From: CAYZMS01 sp964479625
GTDB lineage: Bacteria; Bacteroidota; Bacteroidia; Chitinophagales; Saprospiraceae
Direction: 5' to 3'
Length of the DNA stretch: 64,000 bases
NCBI GenBank assembly: GCA_964479625.1
Contig: CAYZMS010000013.1
Span: forward strand, 1-64,000
The translations under genes and the position numbers were made by a program. Below, in pieces: positions 1-8,151 of the stretch. Positions within the stretch are counted from its first letter, which is position 1. Each line of letters starts with the position of its first letter. The notes under the pieces were generated by a model, which worked only from the letters and a program-made list of their open reading frames with translations, made no database searches and was not told the origin of the DNA.

Positions 1-122
1 GGCTCAAATGGATCAGTAGGTTTTTTGTAATGAATTTTTTCGATAGATTTACATATATGTTGCAGAGGCTTATTTTGTTAGTGTGGTAACCAACAATTTA
101 ATGCTTTTGCAACATCCTCATA

Positions 123-142
123 TCACCCCTCTTTTGGGGTGA
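123..142. repeat. Short inverted repeat before the IS1 remnant
   Basis: TCACCCC at 123-129 and GGGGTGA at 136-142 form a perfect 7-bp stem with a six-base loop, followed by ACTTTTT. It could be a small terminator for something upstream of the window, or the left tip of the IS1-type element. Nothing else supportable is seen in bases 1-200. Confidence 0.35.
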
Positions 143-205
143 CTTTTTAAACAACTTCGATGTATGATGAGCCTTAAAAAAGCACAATGAGGACGAACTT
201 TGAAT

Positions 206-577
206 ATGTGCAAAATAAAAATCAAAGTTTAATGTCTTCATTGCGAAAGTCTCAATGTCGTTAAAAACGGCATCAAAAGCACGGGAAAACAAAATTTTCT
301 GTGCAAAGACTGCCGCAAACAATTTCAATTTGCTTACCAAAACCGTGGGGCTGACCCTCGATTGAAAAAGCAAATAATAAGTTCATTGGTTCATGGTAGT
401 GGCATTCGAGATTGCTCCAAGGTATTTAAAGTCAGTCAAAGAGCTGTTCTTGAACTGATTATCAAGTATGCTGAAGGCTGTCAAATAGTGCCTCGTAAAA
501 AACATTATGAGCGTATTCTAATTGATGAATTCTATTCCTTTGTTCACTGGCTTAATTCTCAGTCATCATACATTTGA
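206..577 (+). pseudogene. IS1-family transposase remnant (InsA part)
   Basis: This is the front part of an IS1-family transposase, which normally makes InsA and, by frameshifting, the InsAB' fusion. Reading from ATG 206 gives a short basic start, then an in-frame TAA at 230-232. A zinc-ribbon-like pattern follows with two CxxC pairs (CLHC and CKDC) about 20 residues apart, and then an HTH-like stretch. The frame goes on into IDEFYSFVH, which resembles the first DDE acidic motif of InsB, and stops at 577. The rest of the catalytic domain is absent, so the element is dead: one nonsense codon and a 3' truncation. A second-end inverted repeat was not found. The family assignment rests on the zinc ribbon and IDE motif. 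Confidence 0.7.
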
Positions 578-667
578 AAGCACAACCCGCCCTCGTTCAT
601 CTAAGCTTATAAACCCTGGTGGGTAATTCTTTGTATTATCACTATCATTTTCTATTTAAAAGCAGGT

Positions 668-1300
668 ATGTTGAAAGGTCTGAAACGCTTATTTTTCGAA
701 GAAATCAAAGAACCTGATCAGGGGAATGCCGGCTCCCATAGTTCCCCCACTGCTCTATCTGAGCCCAACCCGCAGAAAGGAACGATCTCCAATCAATTCA
801 TCGACATCCTCTTTCAGGCAATGCAAAATGCGGATACGGAAGGTTTTGATTACCTCGAATTCAGGAAATCCCTTCAATCCTTGAAAAAAATGGAGAACAT
901 GGACGAAGCCACCCGTTATCGTTCAGCTACTGCAATGGCACAAACCATGGGTGCTAAAGGAGATGAACTCAGAAAGTCTGCAGAACATTACATTAAGGTA
1001 TTGGACCAGGAGAAAGCCAAGTTTCAAAAGGCGGCCCAAAAGCAACACCAGACGCAAGTGGATGGACGTCGGGAAATGATCGCAGCTGTCCAACAAAAGT
1101 CAAAAGCCCTGCAGGCTCAGATCCAGCAACTGGAAAGGGAAATGGAAAAACTGGGACAACAGGAAGACACCTTTAAGGAGGAATTAACGGAAGCAGAAGA
1201 GCGGATTCAAAAAACCCGGGATAACTTCGCTGCTTCCCACGCTATACTGGTAAGCCAGATTCGAAAAGATATTGAAAAAATGGAGGTATATTCAAAATAA
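668..1300 (+). CDS. Coiled-coil protein, first gene of a two-gene operon
   Basis: The 210-residue protein has no signal peptide or membrane segment and I do not recognise a named family. The first 45 residues are low-complexity. Residues about 50-100 form a small helical region (FDYLEFRKSLQSL and AMAQTMGAKGDELRKSAEHY), and residues about 100-205 are a strongly charged coiled coil rich in Q, E and K. Its stop codon is two bases before the start of the next gene, which encodes a membrane-anchored coiled-coil protein. The pair are therefore probably co-translated and may interact through their coils. The ATG at 668 is the only start that keeps the N-terminal helix. Function is unknown; a cytosolic partner of the membrane protein is an inference from the operon. 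Confidence 0.8.
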   Translation: MLKGLKRLFFEEIKEPDQGNAGSHSSPTALSEPNPQKGTISNQFIDILFQAMQNADTEGFDYLEFRKSLQSLKKMENMDEATRYRSATAMAQTMGAKGDELRKSAEHYIKVLDQEKAKFQKAAQKQHQTQVDGRREMIAAVQQKSKALQAQIQQLEREMEKLGQQEDTFKEELTEAEERIQKTRDNFAASHAILVSQIRKDIEKMEVYSK

Positions 1301-1302
1301 GC

Positions 1303-2337
1303 ATGAGTACATCGAAGAAAATAAAACAAAAATCATTCTGGAAACGCCCTGAAGGGGTGACGGGCGCTATTTTTCTAGGGGGAATAACCATTGGGCTGGG
1401 GGTATTGGTGATCGCCGCTTTACCAGCCCTGGCAGAACTGGCACGAAATACCGCTACCCTGGCAGTGATGCTGCTCGCGCTAGGCGCTATTGTCTATATG
1501 TTCCTGGACCCAAGGGCACGTACACTAATCTGGTATTCTTACAAAAGCTTAATGCGCTGGATTACAAGTCTTTTTGTAGAATTAGACCCGATTGCCATCT
1601 TGAAAAACTATATAGACGAGCTTAAGAATAACTTGCACAACATGCGCCGTCAGATCGGCAAATTGCGTGGGCAAATGCACATCCTCCAGGAGGTCATCCA
1701 CAATAACAAAAAATCGATCGAGAACAACCTGGAGCTGGCCAGTAAAGCCCGGGAGCATGAGCGGACCAAGGAGATCATCCTGAAAACTCGACGTGCAGGC
1801 AGGCTACGCGATTCTAACCTTCGGCTGGAAGACCTGTATCGCAAAATGGAAATGATGTACCGGGTACTCACCAAAATGTACGAAAACTCTCAGATCCTGA
1901 TGGAGGACCTTCAGGATCAGGTCATGATCAAGGAGCAGGAACAAAAGGCGATACATGCCAGCAACAGTGCTATGAAAAGTGCTATGAGTATTTTGAAAGG
2001 CGACCCAGATCAGCGGGCCATGTTTGATGCCGCCATGGAGGCCATGAAGGAAGATGTAGCCGAGAAGGTTTCGGAAATGGAACAGTTCATGGAGCTCTCT
2101 GCTAATGTTATGGATAGAATTGACCTTCAAAATGGTATTTTCGAAGAAGAAGGGCTGAAAATGCTCGAAAAATGGGAAAAAGCGGGGCAGTCCCGCCTAT
2201 TAGGCGCTGAAAAAGAACTGCTAATGCTAAAAACCAATAATGAAGAGGATGTCCTAGACCTGAACGCTCCACTAAAAGAGCCCATCCGGGAACCCGGCCA
2301 TCGGAATCAGTACGATAGTTTTTTCGAGCTGGATTAA
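1303..2337 (+). CDS. Membrane-anchored PspA-like coiled-coil protein
   Basis: The 344-residue protein has two closely spaced N-terminal membrane segments (about 19-43 and 48-68), then an amphipathic stretch (about 74-93). A long helical domain (about 95-285) follows, with a KNYIDELKNNLHNMRRQIG start and a second helix around LEDLYRKMEMMYRVLTKMY. The helical hairpin and the late EEEGLKMLEKWEK segment recall PspA/IM30/ESCRT-III-type membrane-remodelling proteins, but classical PspA has no transmembrane hairpin. The C-terminal 50 residues look disordered. It follows the coiled-coil gene by two bases. A role in envelope stress or membrane shape is inferred from this resemblance only. Confidence 0.75.
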   Translation: MSTSKKIKQKSFWKRPEGVTGAIFLGGITIGLGVLVIAALPALAELARNTATLAVMLLALGAIVYMFLDPRARTLIWYSYKSLMRWITSLFVELDPIAILKNYIDELKNNLHNMRRQIGKLRGQMHILQEVIHNNKKSIENNLELASKAREHERTKEIILKTRRAGRLRDSNLRLEDLYRKMEMMYRVLTKMYENSQILMEDLQDQVMIKEQEQKAIHASNSAMKSAMSILKGDPDQRAMFDAAMEAMKEDVAEKVSEMEQFMELSANVMDRIDLQNGIFEEEGLKMLEKWEKAGQSRLLGAEKELLMLKTNNEEDVLDLNAPLKEPIREPGHRNQYDSFFELD

Positions 2338-2513
2338 TGGACAAGTCTCTGGTTTACCGGCCTAAGACGTGTCAGGTACTTTTCGAGTCGAATGATAAAC
2401 AACCAATGGGTAATCGCAAATAGCTGTAACGCCAAGCCGCCTTCTATCCTTAAGGAAATCTAAAAATTGTTAAGGTTTCGTACCAAGAAGCTCCTTCATA
2501 CGTCCTAGAGGAC

Positions 2514-3098
2514 ATGAAGTATCTACTGGTAAATTTTTTACTCTTGGTATTTGCGCTAGCTTGTTTTCCGGCCTACGGACAATCTTACAATACCACTGCT
2601 GGTTTGCGCATGGGCTCCGATTGGGGGTTCAGTGTACGGCAGCGGGTATTGAAAAAAGCCAGCGCAGAGGTGATCGTTCAATCCAATTTATTCAGGGAAG
2701 AAACCATGGTGACCGGCTTATTTATTAGCCATCAGCCCTTGATCACTCGGCGGGTCAACTTTTTCCTGGGTGGAGGTATGCATAAAGGATGGCTGGATGA
2801 ATACGATGTTACAGATACTCCGATTGAGGATCCCTTTGGCCTGACCGCTGTTCTTGGGGCCGAAATGACCTTTGCCCGAATCCATCTTTCCTATGATTTT
2901 AAACCCGCTTTAAACCTCCAGGGGGGCACTAAAACTATTTATCCGCAGTCTGGGATCAGTATCCGCTACGTCATGTGGAAAAAAGAGAAATATCCCTGGG
3001 AGTATTCAGCAAAGCAACGACAAAGAAAAAAGCGAAAAAAGCAGAAGCAAAAAGAGCGGGCAAAAAGAAAAAAAGAACGGCAAAAGGCCAAAGCCTGA
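2514..3098 (+). CDS. Secreted beta-barrel-like protein with lysine/arginine tail
   Basis: The 194-residue protein has a clear signal peptide (cleavage after AYGQ, about residue 23). Alternating beta-strand-like segments follow, such as ASAEVIVQSNLF, FFLGGGMHK and IHLSYDFKPAL, as in small outer-membrane or periplasmic barrel proteins of Bacteroidota. The last 30 or so residues are almost entirely K, R, Q, E and A, beginning after WEYSAKQRQ. Such a tail is unusual for a barrel protein and could contact lipopolysaccharide, nucleic acid or peptidoglycan; that is inference. The gene stands alone, with about 175 bases of unremarkable sequence upstream. No specific family is recognised. Confidence 0.75.
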   Translation: MKYLLVNFLLLVFALACFPAYGQSYNTTAGLRMGSDWGFSVRQRVLKKASAEVIVQSNLFREETMVTGLFISHQPLITRRVNFFLGGGMHKGWLDEYDVTDTPIEDPFGLTAVLGAEMTFARIHLSYDFKPALNLQGGTKTIYPQSGISIRYVMWKKEKYPWEYSAKQRQRKKRKKQKQKERAKRKKERQKAKA

Positions 3099-3143
3099 GC
3101 AAGAGGAGACGGATCAATTCGAGGGAATAATTCTGCTTCCAAA

Positions 3144-3175
3144 ATTGCAAGTAGTGGAGTAAACCTGTATATTTG
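3144..3175 (+). promoter_or_regulatory. Bacteroidota-type promoter of tRNA-His
   Basis: TTG at 3145-3147 and TATATTTG at 3168-3175 are separated by 20 bases, matching the primary sigma consensus of Bacteroidota (TTTG, 19-21 bases, TAnnTTTG). The tRNA begins about 50 bases downstream. Confidence 0.75.
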
Positions 3176-3226
3176 CATTCCGAATTAAAGAGCCTGGGCT
3201 TTCTTTAAATAACTAGGCAGTAACAT

Positions 3227-3301
3227 GGTGATCATAGCTCAGTTGGTTAGAGCGCTGGATTGTGGTTCCAGAGGTCGTCGGTTCAAATCCGATTGGTCAC
3301 C
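3227..3301 (+). tRNA. tRNA-His (GTG)
   Basis: The cloverleaf folds well. The acceptor stem is GTGATCA with TGGTCAC, with one G-U pair, and the anticodon loop TTGTGGT sits in the stem CTGGA/TCCAG, giving anticodon GTG. The T arm carries GGTTCAAATCC. The extra G at position -1 (3227) opposite discriminator C73 (3301) is the identity mark of tRNA-His. CCA is not encoded. Confidence 0.97.
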
Positions 3302-3308
3302 CTAGTAT

Positions 3309-3348
3309 AAAAAAAGGCGTTCTTCAATATTGAAAAACGCCTTTTTTA
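3309..3348. terminator. Bidirectional rho-independent terminator
   Basis: GGCGTT (3316-3321) pairs with AACGCC (3336-3341), extended by an A-run on the left and a T-run on the right. It serves tRNA-His on the plus strand and, read the other way, the HTH gene ending at 3398. Confidence 0.85.
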
Positions 3349-3397
3349 TTTGCGCTATGGAATGTCCAGATTTTTACCAGGATATTATTTCACCGGA

Positions 3398-3826
3398 TCA
3401 ATGTCTTTGTAAAGCGTTGCGCAAATGATAATTTTCCTTTTGCAATTGCTCGATGATCTGTGATTGTGCTTCGATCAATTTACGCTGGATCTCTCCAAAA
3501 TCAGCAGTACTTGCAGCAGGAGCCTTCTCGGCCACAGGAGCGCTTTTAGTAACTCTAACGGGCTCACTTACAGGCGTTTCTTCTTCCTCCTGAAGATGTA
3601 AATCTGCATTATTGAATTGCATATAGCCAGGGTTGATACCCTTTTCGGACAGACGGTTCACCTTTGCAAAAATGCGTGGGGAGAACTGTTCTAATGTCTT
3701 CCAACGGGCAATGGTGCCGGGTTTAACATCAAAAAATGCACTTGCATCATTGTGTGTCCAGCCCAATGTGTTCAGTACCAGTTTGAAACGCTTACCCGCG
3801 TCGTTAACTTCTTGTTGTTTTGCCAT
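3398..3826 (-). CDS. HTH DNA-binding protein with C-terminal coiled coil
   Basis: This 142-residue protein has an N-terminal helix-turn-helix of the XRE/MerR-like kind (residues about 10-60, with LGWTHNDASAFFDVKPGTIARW as core). A variable acidic/alanine-rich linker (about 75-110) follows, then a helix with IIEQLQKENYHLRNAL that looks like a dimerising coiled coil. It is probably a small transcription regulator. It stands alone and ends at the shared terminator with tRNA-His. The target is not evident. The 289 bases upstream (3827-4115) are AT-rich; I see no gene in them. Confidence 0.75.
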   Translation of the reverse strand: MAKQQEVNDAGKRFKLVLNTLGWTHNDASAFFDVKPGTIARWKTLEQFSPRIFAKVNRLSEKGINPGYMQFNNADLHLQEEEETPVSEPVRVTKSAPVAEKAPAASTADFGEIQRKLIEAQSQIIEQLQKENYHLRNALQRH

Positions 3827-4115
3827 TGTTAATTATTCTATTTAATAAGTTTATTATAAAATTCAAAAAAAAGTGCTTTTCAAAAGCAATAGCAAATCTT
3901 TACCGCGCCCTTATAAACGACAGTCGTAAAAGCAATAAGAAAGCAAGGTGTTTTTACCGGGGGTTGGGAAAAAAGGGGATAGAAGCATTATCAACATATA
4001 CACAGCTAACCCATTGTTCAGCTTTTGATATAAGACAAAGGTACTAGAATTTTGTTTAAAAGAAAGGATTTATTATAGAAAAATAGAACTAAGTGCTCTT
4101 TAGTTGATGATTTTA

Positions 4116-4550
4116 TCACCTGCTTTTACGTCGTTTGACTACGGCAATGGTGATTCGACTGATACAGATTAGTCGGGATTGTTCGTCTTCTATCGAAATA
4201 TTCCAAACATGAATGGTTTTGCCTATGCGGATAGGACTTACCTTGCCAAAGACATAGCCTTCGGTGACAGAACGGAGGTGATTGGCATTTACTTCTACGC
4301 CAACGGCAGTTTGCTTATTTAAATCCTCTAGACAAAGGGTAGAGGCCAGGCTTCCCAGCGATTCGGCAAGTGCAACACTTGCACCGCCATGGAGCAGGCG
4401 GTAGGGTTGAACGGTTCGATGATCTACCGGCATACGTCCGATCAAATAGTCTGCCCCGATTGCTGTGATTTCCATACCAAGGTGTTCGATTAGCGTATTT
4501 TTCCCAATTGCGTTTATTGCTTCGAGCTGTAGTGGTTGTTTCCAGATCAT
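4116..4550 (-). CDS. Hotdog-fold acyl-CoA thioesterase (PaaI/MenI type)
   Basis: This 144-residue protein has the length and motifs of single-domain hotdog thioesterases of the PaaI/YdiI/EntH group, which cleave aryl- or acyl-CoA thioesters in the cytosol. HGGASVALAESLGS (about residues 54-67) holds the typical HGG helix and the acidic residue of the active site. GVEVNANHLRSV is the strand that follows. In this family the substrate may be 1,4-dihydroxy-2-naphthoyl-CoA (menaquinone synthesis), phenylacetyl-CoA derivatives or others; no menaquinone gene is nearby, so the substrate stays open. It is monocistronic. Confidence 0.85.
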   Translation of the reverse strand: MIWKQPLQLEAINAIGKNTLIEHLGMEITAIGADYLIGRMPVDHRTVQPYRLLHGGASVALAESLGSLASTLCLEDLNKQTAVGVEVNANHLRSVTEGYVFGKVSPIRIGKTIHVWNISIEDEQSRLICISRITIAVVKRRKSR

Positions 4551-4726
4551 TTAGGTGGTAATTTTGAAAGATTCGACGAAAGAATAGGGCGAAAATACTA
4601 TAAGTCTTAACTTGGTAGTTAGAAAATAGATGGCCTTTTTCAGCTAACTTTTCGCAATGAACTGATTTAAACTTATTGGCCTTGTTTGTTGCCCGTAGTT
4701 TAAATCAGTTCTTTAATTCAACCCAA

Positions 4727-5281
4727 ATGATGTATTTACTGAGAACCTATTTTTTCTTTCTTTCCTTCCTTTTGAGTTGCAATCTGGTATATGCGCAGGC
4801 AGCAAACGTTACGACCATTCAACTTCCGCAAGGAAATATGCAGGGTGCCATAAAAGGTGATCTTGGCACCGGGCAAGAGATGAATGACCTGAGCTGGGCC
4901 TGGAATTCCAGCGTTGCTTGTTTTGTTGAAAAACAGGCGCCTAAGTTTACCGGTAAACATGTGTTATATGCCATTGAACTCCCGCGGAACACTATACTGA
5001 ATATTCGTCTTGTCCCAGATGACTCCAAAGCGAATTTCAGTCTCTATGCCTATTCTGTAGGCAATGCTTCGAATGCAGTGGTACCCGACCTGGCTTCCTG
5101 CGTTTCTTGTGAATCTGATTATAAATGGGATCGAGCTTACAGAGGAAAAACCCAGGACCACACCCGCTCGGTTTCCTTGACTGCAATCAATAACCCCTAC
5201 GAAGTGGTTATTGGGGTTGTAGGCCCCAACGGGGCGGACAGCGGCGGCTTTGAACTGCAAATCGTGCAACAACAACGTTGA
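4727..5281 (+). CDS. Secreted protein of unknown function
   Basis: A TTG at 4676 opens the frame, but ATG 4727 (or 4730) puts a good signal peptide at the very start (YLLRTYFFFLSFLLSC, cleavage after VYAQ), so that start is preferred. The mature part, about 160 residues, is beta-rich with four cysteines, two of them in SCVSCES. The final GGFELQIV strand resembles bacterial pre-peptidase C-terminal (PPC) or similar beta-sandwich modules. I do not recognise the family. It precedes the M28 peptidase gene by 53 bases on the same strand, so the two may form an operon of exported proteins. Confidence 0.7.
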   Translation: MMYLLRTYFFFLSFLLSCNLVYAQAANVTTIQLPQGNMQGAIKGDLGTGQEMNDLSWAWNSSVACFVEKQAPKFTGKHVLYAIELPRNTILNIRLVPDDSKANFSLYAYSVGNASNAVVPDLASCVSCESDYKWDRAYRGKTQDHTRSVSLTAINNPYEVVIGVVGPNGADSGGFELQIVQQQR

Positions 5282-5334
5282 GTACTGAACGTTGACTTTA
5301 ACCCAATCACGAATCGCTAACCAAAATTTAAAAT

Positions 5335-6843
5335 ATGTATCGTTTCTTTTCATTGAGCTTATTGGTACTTGGTACACCATTTTTTAGCTGGGGGCAGAAA
5401 GCACCCGAGCTCGACTATAAGGTTAACGAAGTAAAAGAACAGTTGTACTTTCTGGCTTCCGACTTTATGAAAGGGCGTAATACCCCTTCTGTAGAACAGG
5501 ATATTGCTGCCCATTATCTGGCGAGTCATCTAGCAGCCTATGGCTATCAACCAGCACCGGGGATGGATGGCTTTTTCCAGAAGGTACCTTTTGACAAAGT
5601 GACCAGTCCTCAGTTTGGGGAAATGGTGGTCAACGGAGAAGCTTATCCTTATAAAGAAAGCTTTTTGTGGTTGGCAGGGGAGGATAAGAGTATGGAACAG
5701 GTCGAAGCTGTTTTTGTCGATTACGGCTGGGTGGATGATACTAGTGATGATTATGCCAATAAAGATGTAAAGGGTAAGGTGGTATTCGCATTGCCGGGAA
5801 CCCCGGAAGATCAAAGCCCCCAGAGCGTCTTTCAGGCTACCCTGGAAAAAATTGCCGCTGCCCAGGAACGGGGTGCGGTCGCATTTGTACAGCTTTACCG
5901 ACTGCAATTTCCCTGGAATTTTTTCACCCGTTATTTCGGCGGCAGCAGCCTGCAATTGGGAAGCGAAGAGGAAAGTGGAGCACTCATCCCCAATGGCTTT
6001 TTAAATGAAAGTAGCAATCGCTCTGATATCAAAGACCTGATCGAAGGTAAAAAGACCATGATCGATTTTTCGATCGAAGGGTATTCGAAAAAGCGCGTTT
6101 ACGCCAATAACGTAGTGGGTTATCTGGAAGGTAGCGATCCGGAAAAAAAGGAGGAGGTTCTTCTGCTGTCTGCCCATTATGACCATGTAGGGGTCGGATC
6201 AGAAGGTGGGGGCGCCTACACTGATCAGGACAGCATCTTTAACGGTGCCCGGGATAATGGTATGGGCTCCGTTGCTGTTTTGACGGCCGTCCGCGCGCTG
6301 GCGGAGCAAAAACCCGAGCGTTCTATTTTGGTCCTTTGGTGCACTGGTGAAGAAAAGGGATTGCTGGGGAGTCGGTATTTTTCTAACCATCTCCCGGTTG
6401 AGGCAAATAAAATCATTTTCAATCTGAATACCGATGGCGCCGGCTATAACGATACCGACTATGTGGCGGTGATCGGTTACGGTCGTACCGGTACGGATGA
6501 GATCATCACACAGGCTGCAGAAGCGGCTGGTCTCCAGGTGTTTCCCAACCCAGCACCCGATCAGGGCTTATTTGACCGTTCGGACAATGTAAACTTTGCC
6601 CTTATGGGAATACCTGCGCTGACCTACAGCCCCGGCTTGACATCCTTCGACTCTATAATTCAAAAATACTACCACCAGGTTGCGGATAACCCTGATAATG
6701 TAGATTACGACTACATGTTGAAATACTGCATTAGCTACGCCCATCTGGCTCGTATGATCGCCAACTGTGATCAAAAGCCCGTTTGGGTGGAAGGGGATAA
6801 ATATGAAGAAGCTGGAAAGGAATTGTATGGAGGAGGGGAGTAA
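5335..6843 (+). CDS. Secreted M28-family zinc aminopeptidase
   Basis: The 502-residue protein is exported (signal peptide ending FSWGQ, about residue 21). A protease-associated (PA) type insert lies around residues 120-230, and an M28 di-zinc peptidase domain follows. The metal-ligand motifs are in order: HYDHVG (about 281), ARDNGMG (about 304), the general base and ligand pair in TGEEKGLLGS (about 338), NTDGAG (about 365) and YYHQVADN (about 445). Members remove N-terminal amino acids from peptides in the periplasm or outside the cell. All ligands are present, so it should be active. A MALMGIPALTYSPG-like segment (LMGIPALTYSPG here) near the end is also typical. Confidence 0.92.
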   Translation: MYRFFSLSLLVLGTPFFSWGQKAPELDYKVNEVKEQLYFLASDFMKGRNTPSVEQDIAAHYLASHLAAYGYQPAPGMDGFFQKVPFDKVTSPQFGEMVVNGEAYPYKESFLWLAGEDKSMEQVEAVFVDYGWVDDTSDDYANKDVKGKVVFALPGTPEDQSPQSVFQATLEKIAAAQERGAVAFVQLYRLQFPWNFFTRYFGGSSLQLGSEEESGALIPNGFLNESSNRSDIKDLIEGKKTMIDFSIEGYSKKRVYANNVVGYLEGSDPEKKEEVLLLSAHYDHVGVGSEGGGAYTDQDSIFNGARDNGMGSVAVLTAVRALAEQKPERSILVLWCTGEEKGLLGSRYFSNHLPVEANKIIFNLNTDGAGYNDTDYVAVIGYGRTGTDEIITQAAEAAGLQVFPNPAPDQGLFDRSDNVNFALMGIPALTYSPGLTSFDSIIQKYYHQVADNPDNVDYDYMLKYCISYAHLARMIANCDQKPVWVEGDKYEEAGKELYGGGE

Positions 6844-6950
6844 TGTTTGTCATTGGAAATAAGGGATCCATGATGGGTGATGAGGAATATTTTCCCTTCG
6901 GTTTTGGTTGCCCAAGCAAAAGCCGTACAATACCCCAACGTGCTAAAACG

Positions 6951-7769
6951 CTAAAACTGCATCGGGTCGGGATATTTAAAGCGAATGCCTAACTCCCGTT
7001 TTACCTTGTCATTTTGGACACATTTTTCATTCAGCCCATCTTCCTCCTTGAAGAGGGGAGGGGAGAGGCCGAGCCTTTTGCCCTGGAGGGTGTAGAAGGC
7101 TTTCCGGGAGGGATGTTCATCGGCTACGGCATTGAAGGTGTTATTCCAGCATTCCTGCCGGATCACCTGCCGGATGATCTCCACCAGGTCGTCCCGGTGG
7201 ATAAGGTTCACGGGGGCGCCGCTGCGGCTTAGGCCGGTCCTGCCGGCCAGGAAGCGCCCCGGGTGACGGTCGCCCCCTACCTGTCCGGCTGAGCGGATGA
7301 TGGTAGCTGGAATTGGCCCTGACAGCAAGGTAGTCTCGCTAGCTAGTAGGGCTTTTCCGGAACTAGTATCGGGTACAGGTTGGTCGCTTTCGTTCAAAGT
7401 GCCAGACATGCTGCCGTAAACGGATGTAGAGCTTACAAACAGAATATTCGAAACCCCATATTCCAAGGCGGCAGATAAAACATGCCCGATAACAGGCAGG
7501 TAGTTTTCCTCCACTCTGGGGTTTCGACGCCCCGGCGGGATATTGATCACCAGTATATCCGAGGAAAAAAAGGCCTGGAGCTCCTCCGCAGTTATCCCGT
7601 CTTTCGAGATTTCCAATAAGTACGGTTCCATCCCTGCCTCCCGGATCTGATGGAATTTTGATGGGTTCCGGGTGGAGCCAAGCACTTGGTATCCTTCTTT
7701 GGCAAGGACCCTGCCCAGTTCCAGGCCCAGCCAGCCGGCGCCAAGGATGGAAATGGTTCGCTTACCCAC
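6951..7769 (-). CDS. NAD(P)-binding SDR/epimerase-like protein
   Basis: This is a Rossmann-fold protein of the extended SDR (NAD-dependent epimerase, YeeZ-like) type, about 272 residues. The frame is open further upstream, but that part is antisense-like and overlaps the Rof-like gene. The natural start is the GTG at 7769, shortly before the dinucleotide motif ILGAGWLGLELG. Other landmarks are VINIPPGRR, FVSSTSVYGSMSG and the substrate-side INLIHRDDLV-like segment (VNLIHRDDLVEII). The usual YxxxK pair is not clearly present, as in YeeZ-type members. The start overlaps the end of the Rof-like gene by 8 bases, so translation is likely coupled. Substrate unknown. Confidence 0.8.
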   Translation of the reverse strand: MGKRTISILGAGWLGLELGRVLAKEGYQVLGSTRNPSKFHQIREAGMEPYLLEISKDGITAEELQAFFSSDILVINIPPGRRNPRVEENYLPVIGHVLSAALEYGVSNILFVSSTSVYGSMSGTLNESDQPVPDTSSGKALLASETTLLSGPIPATIIRSAGQVGGDRHPGRFLAGRTGLSRSGAPVNLIHRDDLVEIIRQVIRQECWNNTFNAVADEHPSRKAFYTLQGKRLGLSPPLFKEEDGLNEKCVQNDKVKRELGIRFKYPDPMQF

Positions 7770-8001
7770 AATAGCCTTTTTGTTGGATCCCGTCAATAGA
7801 AATAAGCCGATCCAGCCGGATTTCCTCCCCGTTTTCAAGCTGCATAAACTCTTCTTTATTTCTGGTTTCAAAGGTCCGTATCCAGGCCGTAATCCGTACT
7901 TCCTGATCCGCTTTTTGATAGTGCAATGCCACTGGTTTGCCGCGCAGCGCGCGCAACTCCAATTCGTCATAAAAATCGCAGGAAATGGGAACGTAGAGCA
8001 T
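7762..8001 (-). CDS. Rof-like (Rho-binding antiterminator) protein
   Basis: This 79-residue protein resembles the Bacteroidota branch of Rof/YaeO, small proteins that in enterobacteria bind Rho and block termination. It opens with YVPISCDFYDELELRAL, which matches the family start (YxPIxCDxxDxLE), and ends with a beta-strand region containing ENGEEIRLDRLISI. Whether the Bacteroidota members really bind Rho is not known to me. It is the first gene of a two-gene unit, overlapping the SDR gene by 8 bases. Confidence 0.75.
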   Translation of the reverse strand: MLYVPISCDFYDELELRALRGKPVALHYQKADQEVRITAWIRTFETRNKEEFMQLENGEEIRLDRLISIDGIQQKGYCG

Positions 8002-8151
8002 TAACTTTAAAATATAGATGATAAGTGAACTACAACTTTGAGGGAGATTTGTTTAGTGAAAATTGATAAATGAGCAGAGAAACGAATTGGAGGCCGGGAG
8101 CACGTTTCCCCCTTGATAGACCGGGCCAAAACAGCAAAAAGCTATTCTGGT

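Noticed and set aside
4964..5380. 138-residue minus-strand frame
   Set aside because: Antisense to the signal-peptide-bearing secreted protein gene; composition looks like a shadow.
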